Assembly (NCBI GenBank): GCA_035649235.1
Contig: DASRJX010000233.1
Coordinates: 1 to 14,035 of the forward strand
Length of the DNA stretch: 14,035 nt
DNA from: DASRJX01 sp035649235
GTDB lineage: Bacteria; Acidobacteriota; Polarisedimenticolia; Gp22-AA2
Direction of reading: 5' to 3'
The notes under the pieces are model-generated. The model saw only the letters and a program-made list of their open reading frames with translations. It made no database searches and was not told the DNA's origin. A program made the position numbers and the translations under genes. How positions within the stretch are numbered: position 1 is the first letter of the stretch; the number at the start of each line of letters is the position of its first letter. Positions 6,097 through 14,035 of this stretch are shown here, piece after piece.

Positions 6097-7265
6097 GCGT
6101 GATCCGACGTCCGGCACTGCTGTTCGCGGGCCTCCTCCTGGCCCCGCACGTCGCACTTTCCGTCCGGGCGGCCGAGGCGCCCCGCATCGACGCGGTCACC
6201 CTGCGCCCGGATGGGGACGGGCTCGTGCTCGAGGTGCGGACCACGCCGCCGGCCCTGAGGTACACCTGCGAGACACCCTCCGCGACCCGGTCGGAGCTGG
6301 TGATCGAATGGCCCGGGGCCATCAGCCGCCTGCCGGCCCGCACGCCACTCGGCGACGAGCGCGCCCCGGAGGCCCTGATCGAATCCGGCTCCGGAGGGAG
6401 CTCCGGGATCCGGCTGCGCGTGCCGCTCCAGGGTCTCCACCTGTCGCGGCTGGAGCAGACGGAGAGCGGCCTGCGGGCGCGCCTGGCAGCCGATCCGGCG
6501 CAGGCCCAGCACCGGATGGATTACGAGCTCGACATCGGGGACAAGATCGCGATGTCGGTGTTCGGCCACGACGAGCTGAGCACGACCCTGGTCGTGCGGC
6601 CGGACGGGACGGTCGATATCCCTCTCGGCGGGGCCGTCGTCGTGACTGGCAAGTCGATGGAGGAGGTCGACGACGAGATCACGGAGCTGCTCGGACGCGA
6701 CTTCCTGGTCGATCCGCAGATCACCCTCGAGCTGAAGGAGTCGGCCAAGCTCTGGGTCACGATCATGGGGGAGATCCGGAGCCCCGGGCGCTACGCCCTG
6801 AAGCGCGACATGCGGATCATCGATCTCCTGGCCGAGGCCGGAGGCCTCAGCAAGGACGCGGGGTCGCGGATCATGCTCACCCGGCGGGACCCGGGCGGCG
6901 GCGTGCGCACGATCGCGCTCGATCGCGATCGCCTCTTCTCCGAGGACGACATCAAGGCCAACGTCCCCCTGGAGCGGAACGACGTCGTCACCATCGGCAG
7001 CAAGGACTACTACTACATCCGCGGCGAGGTCGGGCGGCCGGGCCCCTACTACCTGGAAAGCGGCACGACCGTGCTGAAGGCGATCGCCGTCGCCGGCGGA
7101 TTGACGCAGTTCGGCAACCGGCGCCAGGTGGAGCTGGTGCGACAGGGGCAGAACGGCCTGAACGAGAAGACCGTGGTCAACCTGAAGGCCATCGAGGAAG
7201 GCAAGACCGCCGACCTGCCGCTCCGCCCGGACGATACCATCATTGTACCGAAGCGTGTTTTCTAG
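6093..7265 (+). CDS. OPX/Wza-family polysaccharide export protein with AMIN-like N-terminal domain and two SLBB domains
   Basis: This 390-residue periplasmic export protein has a signal peptide (about residues 1-27) with no lipobox cysteine, so unlike E. coli Wza it should not be a lipoprotein. Residues about 28-135 form a beta-rich region (IDAVTLRPDGDGLVLEV, SELVIEWPGA, GIRLRVPLQGL) resembling the AMIN domain of PilQ and AmiC. The Poly_export domain starts at YELDIGDKI (144) and runs to about 215. SLBB1 starts at KLWVTIMGEIRSPGRY (219) and SLBB2 at YYYIRGEVGRPGPYY (306). The protein ends at IIVPKRVF, directly after the export core, and lacks the C-terminal amphipathic helix that forms Wza's outer-membrane pore. 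GTG at 6093 overlaps the barrel gene's stop (GTGA), implying coupled synthesis with that protein. Family call is firm, the AMIN assignment is by pattern, and the pairing with the barrel is inferred. Confidence 0.93.
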   Translation: MSVIRRPALLFAGLLLAPHVALSVRAAEAPRIDAVTLRPDGDGLVLEVRTTPPALRYTCETPSATRSELVIEWPGAISRLPARTPLGDERAPEALIESGSGGSSGIRLRVPLQGLHLSRLEQTESGLRARLAADPAQAQHRMDYELDIGDKIAMSVFGHDELSTTLVVRPDGTVDIPLGGAVVVTGKSMEEVDDEITELLGRDFLVDPQITLELKESAKLWVTIMGEIRSPGRYALKRDMRIIDLLAEAGGLSKDAGSRIMLTRRDPGGGVRTIALDRDRLFSEDDIKANVPLERNDVVTIGSKDYYYIRGEVGRPGPYYLESGTTVLKAIAVAGGLTQFGNRRQVELVRQGQNGLNEKTVVNLKAIEEGKTADLPLRPDDTIIVPKRVF

Positions 7266-7269
7266 TGGG

Positions 7270-7303
7270 GGACTCCCTCAAAGTCCTTGCAAACAGGGGC
7301 TTT
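7270..7303 (+). other. Two mutually exclusive small hairpins in the OPX-Wzc gap
   Basis: GGACT (7270-7274) pairs with AGTCC (7282-7286). Alternatively AAAGTCC (7280-7286) pairs with GGGCTTT (7297-7303) through seven pairs including one G-U. Both use the same middle arm. No T-tract follows either stem, so a plain terminator is not supported. The structures may be chance in a 56-nt gap. Confidence 0.2.
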
Positions 7304-7314
7304 GGTGATACGAT
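7287..7314 (+). promoter_or_regulatory. Weak candidate promoter upstream of the Wzc-like gene (extended -10)
   Basis: TTGCAA (7287-7292, 4 of 6) and TACGAT (7309-7314, 4 of 6) are 16 bp apart. The -10 is preceded by TGA, which fits the TGn extended -10 element. Transcription would begin almost at ATG 7322, which would give a nearly leaderless message. The only Shine-Dalgarno-like sequence there, AGG at 7317-7319, is too close to be good. Confidence 0.3.
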
Positions 7315-7321
7315 TTAGGCC

Positions 7322-9469
7322 ATGAATCAGCCTGTCAATGCTCCCGAGGAACGCCGCGATGTCCATCTTCTGGATTACTGGCGGATCCTCTGGCGCGGCC
7401 GCTGGACCATCCTCAGCGTCTTCGTCGTCGTGGTCACCCTCGTGGCCGTCGGGACCTTCACCCAGGACCCGGTCTACCGGGCGACCGCGACCGTCGAGAT
7501 CTCCAGTCAGTCGCGCAAGGTGGCTCCGGTGGCCGACGCGGGCGATCTCGGTGTGGGGAGCTTCGGGTGGTTAGCCGAGGAGCGCTACTACAACACGCAA
7601 TACGAGATCATCAAGAGCCGTGACGTAGCCGAGCGCGTTTTCGACCGGCTCGATCTCTACAACGAGGCCCAGTTCAAGAAGTCGCACGATCCGATCGACA
7701 CCTTCCGGAAATCGATCCAGGTCGATCCGGTCAAGGACACGGGGATCGTCGAGATCAGCCTAGAGGGCACCGACGCGAAGGCGATCGCGACCTGGGTCAA
7801 CGCGACGGCCGAGGCCTATGTCGATCGGAACCTGGAACAGGGGATCAACTCGGCCTCGAAGGCGGTCAAGGCGCTCCTGAACGAGGTCAAGCCGCTGCGC
7901 GAGCGGCTGGCCGACTCGCAGCGCACCTCCTTCGAGTTTGCCGAGAAAGCGAACCTCTACGTCCCCGAGAACCAGCAGAAGATCACGAATGAGAAGCTGT
8001 CGACGCTCCAGGAAGAGCTGACGAAGACTCAGGTCCGGAAGACGAACATCGAAAGCCTCCTGAGGCAGGTGGACGCGGTCCGCAATCGGGGCGGGTCGTA
8101 CGAGACGATCCCCGAGATCAGCAGCGACCAGGCCATCGAGGGCCTCTCGCGGGAGCGCGTGGCGCTGGAGCGCGAGTACGAGCGGATCCTCGTCACCTTC
8201 CGGGAGAAGCACACCAAGGCCCTCGAGAAGAAGAGCGAGATCGAAAAGGTCAATCAGAAGCTGGTTACGGAGGCGGAGCGCATCATCGGCGGTCTTCGCT
8301 CGGAGTTCGCGCTGCTGCTGGACCGCGAGCGAGAGCTGATGCGGGCCATCGACGAGACGCGCGCCGAGTCCTTGCGCGACAACCAGAAGACCACGGGATA
8401 CGAACAGCTCCGGGGCGAGGCCACCGAGGCCAAGAGAATCTACGATCTCATCAGCACTCGGATGAAGGAGATCGACATCAGCGCGAGCCTGCTGAGCAAC
8501 AACCTGCGGATCCTCGACCGCTCGCCGGTGCCGAACGTGCCGGTGAAGCCCCGGACCGTGCTCAACATGGCAATCGGCGTCCTCCTGGCGCTGCTGCTCG
8601 CGGTCGGGACCGTGTTCTTCATGGATTACCTCGACAACACCATCCGGACCTCGGAGGACGTCGAACACTTCCTGGGGCTGAGTCTGCTTGCCGTCGTGCC
8701 GCGGGACGTGGACGCCACGCACCACGCCGTCAAGGAGGCCTACCAGACGCTCCGGATGAGCCTGCTGTTCGCCCGCAAGACGCAGGTGGCCAAGACGCTC
8801 CTCGTGACGAGCACAGGCCCGCAGGAGGGGAAGAGCCAGACGATCGTTCATCTGGCGCGGACGCTGGCCAGCGGCGGCGAGCGCGTGATCGTGATTGACT
8901 GCGACCTGCGCCGTCCGACCATCCACCAGCGCCTGCAGGTCGGCCGCGACCTCGGCATCACGAACTACATCCTCTCCACCGAGGACGATCTCGCCCCCTA
9001 CATCAAGTCGACGTCGACGCCGAACCTTTTCGCCATCACCTGCGGGTCGATCCCGCCGAATCCCGCGGAGGTCTTCGGGCACGAGCGGTTCACCAGGCTG
9101 CTCAACGAGCTGAAGCGCTCCTACGACTGGGTCCTGGTCGATTCGCCGCCGGTGATCTCGCTCGCCGACGCGACGATCCTGGCCTCCATGGTCGACATGG
9201 TCGCGTTCGTCGTCAAGCACAACGAGAACGACAAGGACATGATCCGGCGCGCGGTGAACAACCTGCGGCGCGTGAACGCGGCCCTCGCGGGCGCCGTCCT
9301 GAACAGCGTCGACATCGACCGGTCCCATTACAAGGAGTACTACTACCTCGGGTACTACTACTATGGAGAGGGACAGGGCAGGAAGTCGCGGCGGAGCAAG
9401 GGCACAAGCCGGCTCAAGGCCGTCGCGGGTTCCGAGACGACCTCCTCCAGCAACCGATCCGTCGGGTAA
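7322..9469 (+). CDS. Wzc/GumC-like polysaccharide co-polymerase fused to BY-kinase (tyrosine autokinase)
   Basis: This 715-residue inner-membrane protein controls chain length in Wzy-dependent polysaccharide synthesis and docks to the OPX exporter. It has a Wzz domain at about residues 12-110 with TM1 near 29-49, a long coiled-coil periplasmic part (about 170-390), and a proline-rich stretch (PVPNVPVKPRT) leading into TM2 (about 416-437). The cytoplasmic kinase starts after EAYQTLRMSLLF. Walker A is TGPQEGKS with K504, Walker A' is VIVIDCDLRRP with D526 and D528, and Walker B is WVLVDSPP with D607. A tyrosine cluster at residues 670-681 contains eight Tyr and is the expected autophosphorylation site. 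About 34 basic, Ser-rich residues follow it, whereas in E. coli Wzc the cluster sits at the very end. A YwqE/Wzb-type phosphatase is not visible in the window. ATG 7322 gives the family N terminus. Confidence 0.95.
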   Translation: MNQPVNAPEERRDVHLLDYWRILWRGRWTILSVFVVVVTLVAVGTFTQDPVYRATATVEISSQSRKVAPVADAGDLGVGSFGWLAEERYYNTQYEIIKSRDVAERVFDRLDLYNEAQFKKSHDPIDTFRKSIQVDPVKDTGIVEISLEGTDAKAIATWVNATAEAYVDRNLEQGINSASKAVKALLNEVKPLRERLADSQRTSFEFAEKANLYVPENQQKITNEKLSTLQEELTKTQVRKTNIESLLRQVDAVRNRGGSYETIPEISSDQAIEGLSRERVALEREYERILVTFREKHTKALEKKSEIEKVNQKLVTEAERIIGGLRSEFALLLDRERELMRAIDETRAESLRDNQKTTGYEQLRGEATEAKRIYDLISTRMKEIDISASLLSNNLRILDRSPVPNVPVKPRTVLNMAIGVLLALLLAVGTVFFMDYLDNTIRTSEDVEHFLGLSLLAVVPRDVDATHHAVKEAYQTLRMSLLFARKTQVAKTLLVTSTGPQEGKSQTIVHLARTLASGGERVIVIDCDLRRPTIHQRLQVGRDLGITNYILSTEDDLAPYIKSTSTPNLFAITCGSIPPNPAEVFGHERFTRLLNELKRSYDWVLVDSPPVISLADATILASMVDMVAFVVKHNENDKDMIRRAVNNLRRVNAALAGAVLNSVDIDRSHYKEYYYLGYYYYGEGQGRKSRRSKGTSRLKAVAGSETTSSSNRSVG

Positions 9470-9486
9470 GCCGCCGTTTCCGCCCG

Positions 9487-10227
9487 ATGCACCCCCAGTC
9501 GGCCGACAGGCCGCCAGGAACCGATGAAGCGGAGCGTTCCGAGCGAACGCGGATCCGCGACGTCTACGACGGATACGCCGCGAGCGACAAGTACCGCCGC
9601 CTTTGGGCGGACACGGCGGCGAGCCGCTTCATGGTGGAGCGGAAATGGGAGGGGATCGCGAGCCTCCTCCGGGAAGCGCGCTTCGATCCGCGCGCGGGCC
9701 CGTGCCTGGACGTGGGGGCGGGATCCGGCGATGACTGCACCCGCATCAAAGACATCGGCGTGCCGGGCGACATGATCGTCGGCATGGACCTCCTGGGGCG
9801 CGCTCTCCAGCGGGCCCGGCTCGCCCATCCGTGGCTGGCGCTGCTCCAGGGGGACGCGGGACGCCTTCCCTTCCGGGCGGACAGCCTGGCCCTCGTGTAC
9901 CAGTCGACGATGCTGTCGTCGGTCCTGGACCGCGGCTGGCGGCGGACGGTGCTGGCCGAGGTGGGCCGCGTGCTCCGCCCAGGCGGCTACTTCCTATCGT
10001 TCGACACCCGCTATCCGAACCCGTGGAACCGTCATACCCGTCCGCTGCCCGCGTCGGAGCTGCGGGCCGCGTTCCCCGGCTGGGGCGTCTGGATCAGGAG
10101 CGCGAACGGGATCCCGCAGATCCTACGGCTCCTGGCCCCCATCTCGCTGGGGCTGTGCCGCGCGGTCGAGAGCCTCCCGGCGCTGCGATCGCACCTTCTC
10201 GTCGTCGCGAGGAAGCCGGCTCCATGA
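9487..10227 (+). CDS. Class I SAM-dependent methyltransferase (Methyltransf_11-like)
   Basis: This soluble protein of 246 residues has a Rossmann-like methyltransferase core. Motif I is [11 protein letters not shown] at residues 73-83 (GxGxG binds S-adenosylmethionine), with an acidic end to strand 2 in [29 protein letters not shown] matches the motif II region, and [16 protein letters not shown] is a typical post-II segment. The N terminus is hydrophilic with no signal or membrane segment. It begins 17 nt after the Wzc-like gene, and its stop overlaps the start of gmd by 4 nt (ATGA). That coupling suggests action on a cytoplasmic sugar nucleotide or lipid-linked repeat unit, for example O-methylation of a deoxyhexose. 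The methyl acceptor cannot be determined from the sequence. A methyltransferase fused to the GT2 at 12197 is a separate, distinct sequence. Confidence 0.88.
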   Translation: MHPQSADRPPGTDEAERSERTRIRDVYDGYAASDKYRRLWADTAASRFMVERKWEGIASLLREARFDPRAGPCLDVGAGSGDDCTRIKDIGVPGDMIVGMDLLGRALQRARLAHPWLALLQGDAGRLPFRADSLALVYQSTMLSSVLDRGWRRTVLAEVGRVLRPGGYFLSFDTRYPNPWNRHTRPLPASELRAAFPGWGVWIRSANGIPQILRLLAPISLGLCRAVESLPALRSHLLVVARKPAP

Positions 10228-11246
10228 AGAAAGCGCTCGTCACGGGCATCACGGGCCAGGACGGCTCGTATCTCAGCGAGTTCCTCCTGGCGAAGGGCTA
10301 CGAGGTGCACGGCATCATTCGGCGCGCCTCCACGTTCAACACCGAGCGGATCGACCACCTGTACCAGGACCCGCACCTGCGCGGCACGCGCCTGTTTCTG
10401 CACTACGGAGATCTGGGCGACTCGGTGAGCGTGGTCAAGCTGCTGAACGATCTGAAGCCGGACGAGATCTACCATCTGGGCGCGCAGAGCCACGTCCGCG
10501 TCAGCTTCGACATCCCCGAGTACACCGCCGACATCACGGCGGTCGGCACGATCCGGATCCTCGAGGCGATCCGCGAGGCGCGCGCGCGGACGCGCTTCTA
10601 CCAGGCGTCGTCGAGCGAGATGTTCGGCCTGGTGGCCGAGAACCCGCAACGTGAGACGACCCCGTTCCACCCGAGGAGCCCGTACGGCGTGTCGAAGGTC
10701 TTCGCGTTCTGGTCCACGGTGAACTACCGGGAGAGCTACGGCCTGTTCGCCGCAAACGGCATCCTCTTCAACCACGAATCGCCGCGGCGGGGTGAGACCT
10801 TCGTGTCGCGCAAGATCACCCGCGCCGTCGCCTACATCAGGGCTGGCCTGCAGAAGAAGCTCTACCTCGGCAACCTCGACGCCAGGCGGGACTGGGGCTT
10901 CGCGCCGGAGTACGTCGAGGCGATGTGGCTGATGCTGCAGCAGGACGAGCCCGACGATTACGTCATTGCCACGGGCGAGACTCATTCCGTGCGCGAGTTC
11001 TGCGAGGAGGCCTTCGGACTCGTGGGGCTCGACTGGCGGCAGTACGTCGAGATCGACAAGCGGTATCTCCGTCCCGCCGAGGTCGACATCCTCCTGGGGG
11101 ACCCGAGCAAAGCCAAGGCGCGTCTGGGCTGGGAGCCCAAGGTGAAGTTCAAGGACCTGGTGAAGATCATGGTCGAGGCCGACGTCAAGGCGCTCGACGA
11201 TGCGCTTGCCGGGAAAGTCGCCGGGGTCGAGGGCGAGAGGCACTGA
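10224..11246 (+). CDS. gmd: GDP-mannose 4,6-dehydratase
   Basis: This 340-residue short-chain dehydrogenase-type enzyme converts GDP-D-mannose to GDP-4-keto-6-deoxy-D-mannose in the cytoplasm, the first step to GDP-L-fucose. The N terminus [17 protein letters not shown] carries the NADP-binding GxxGxxG (G8, G11, G14). [15 protein letters not shown] is a GMD signature. The catalytic set is ASSSEMFG with E132, Y154 and K158 in YGVSK. Ser stands where the E. coli enzyme has Thr132, a common variant. [21 protein letters not shown] and [20 protein letters not shown] are further diagnostic stretches. The frame is open upstream to 9831, but ATG 10224 overlaps the methyltransferase stop (ATGA) and gives exactly the family N terminus. 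fcl follows 15 nt downstream, completing the two-step pathway. Function is assigned with high certainty. Confidence 0.98.
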   Translation: MKKALVTGITGQDGSYLSEFLLAKGYEVHGIIRRASTFNTERIDHLYQDPHLRGTRLFLHYGDLGDSVSVVKLLNDLKPDEIYHLGAQSHVRVSFDIPEYTADITAVGTIRILEAIREARARTRFYQASSSEMFGLVAENPQRETTPFHPRSPYGVSKVFAFWSTVNYRESYGLFAANGILFNHESPRRGETFVSRKITRAVAYIRAGLQKKLYLGNLDARRDWGFAPEYVEAMWLMLQQDEPDDYVIATGETHSVREFCEEAFGLVGLDWRQYVEIDKRYLRPAEVDILLGDPSKAKARLGWEPKVKFKDLVKIMVEADVKALDDALAGKVAGVEGERH

Positions 11247-13626
<2,380 letters not shown>

Positions 13627-13627
<1 letters not shown>

Positions 13628-14035
13628 TGGGACGGGGAGCCGACGGCCCCACGGCCGCGGTCGGGGCAGAGGCGCCGGCCCCGGACCAGCACCGCCGCGC
13701 TGGCGCGGCCTTCTGCCTCCTCCTCTTCCTTCTCGCCGTGCTCTCCCGCCTGGCCTACCTGCGGCACTTCGGCCTGGAGAGCCAGGAGGGGGGCGACATG
13801 GGCGAGTACATCGCCCTGGCGCGCCACCTCGTCGCGGGAGACGGCTTCACCTCCGACGGCGCGACCCCGGGCACCTACCGGCCGCCGCTGTTCTCGTGCC
13901 TCCTCGCCGGGTGGTGCTGGCTTCTGGGCGACACGGGCCTCGGGACGATGGTTGCCTTCCAGGTGGTAGCCCAGTCGCTGGCCGCGCCCATCGCGTACCT
14001 CCTGGTCCGCGGCGCGCAACGGAGCCATCGCTGGG
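13627..14035 (+). CDS. ArnT/PMT-like GT-C glycosyltransferase (3' partial)
   Basis: The first 136 residues of an integral-membrane protein run off the window end without a stop. A hydrophilic N-terminal tail of about 24 residues precedes TM1 (AFCLLLFLLAVLSRLAYL, about 27-45). The first periplasmic loop then has an acidic motif around D57 (EGGDMGEYIALARHLVAGDGF), followed by TYRPPLFSCLLAGW entering TM2 and a third hydrophobic stretch near residues 110-130. The spacing of D57, Y61, the LA-x-x-L segment and R85-P86-P87 matches the start of ArnT, PMT_2 and related GT39/GT83-like enzymes. These take a sugar from a polyprenyl-phosphate donor on the periplasmic side, and D57 sits at the position of their catalytic acidic residue. 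ATG overlaps the preceding TGA by one base (TGATG). A DPM1-like GT2 directly upstream could supply such a donor. The acceptor cannot be inferred from this fragment. Confidence 0.8.

Noticed and set aside
6921..6934. GATCGCGATCGCCT, also present at 740-753, as a dispersed repeat
   Set aside because: Both copies encode the common Asp-Arg-Asp-Arg-Leu peptide in frame, so the match is explained by convergent codon choice in GC-rich genes.
9831..10223. Upstream extension of the gmd frame
   Set aside because: It overlaps the methyltransferase coding sequence and has no domain. ATG 10224 gives the exact GMD N terminus.

Overview
The window is a high-GC stretch of a Gram-negative bacterial chromosome. 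It is filled almost wall to wall by one surface-polysaccharide (capsule or exopolysaccharide) biosynthesis and export locus, with every gene on the + strand. Two products carry signal peptides and belong to outer-membrane export, which shows a diderm host. Base composition and gene style would suit Acidobacteriota, Myxococcota, Gemmatimonadota or a similar high-GC lineage. The sequence alone does not decide between them, and nothing here suggests a mobile element, CRISPR array or RNA gene.

Region 1 (2-2750) is a tightly coupled trio whose stop and start codons overlap by 4 nt: a DegT/DnrJ/EryC1/StrS-type sugar aminotransferase (5' end outside the window), a short PglC/WcaJ-type phosphoglycosyl transferase that would load the first sugar phosphate on undecaprenyl phosphate, and a membrane-anchored family 2 glycosyltransferase. 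Region 2 (2751-2879) is the only sizeable gap. It holds a near-consensus sigma70 promoter (TTGACA, 17 bp, TATAAA) embedded in alternating CTTG/CAAG palindromes, plus a leader of about 73 nt. Region 3 (2880-7265) encodes a membrane-bound nucleotide-sugar 4,6-dehydratase (FlaA1/WbpM/PglF type) that appears to start at CTG, an outer-membrane beta-barrel protein, and a periplasmic OPX/Wza-family export protein with an AMIN-like N-terminal domain. Region 4 (7322-9469) is a Wzc-like co-polymerase fused to a BY-kinase with a C-terminal tyrosine cluster. Region 5 (9487-14035) holds a SAM methyltransferase, gmd and fcl (GDP-mannose to GDP-L-fucose), a methyltransferase-GT2 fusion protein, and the start of an ArnT/PMT-like GT-C glycosyltransferase cut off by the window end.

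Together the genes describe a Wzx/Wzy-type pathway. The dehydratase and aminotransferase would make an amino-deoxy sugar, the phosphoglycosyl transferase and GT2s would build the lipid-linked repeat, and Gmd/Fcl would supply GDP-fucose. Methyltransferases would decorate the product, the Wzc-like kinase would control polymerisation, and the OPX plus beta-barrel pair would form the exit route. No flippase (Wzx) or polymerase (Wzy) lies inside the window, so those must be outside it. The most interesting points are the likely composite OPX/beta-barrel translocon with its AMIN-like extension, the CTG start under a strong promoter with palindromic operator candidates, and the Met-Tase/GT2 fusion next to a GT-C enzyme.
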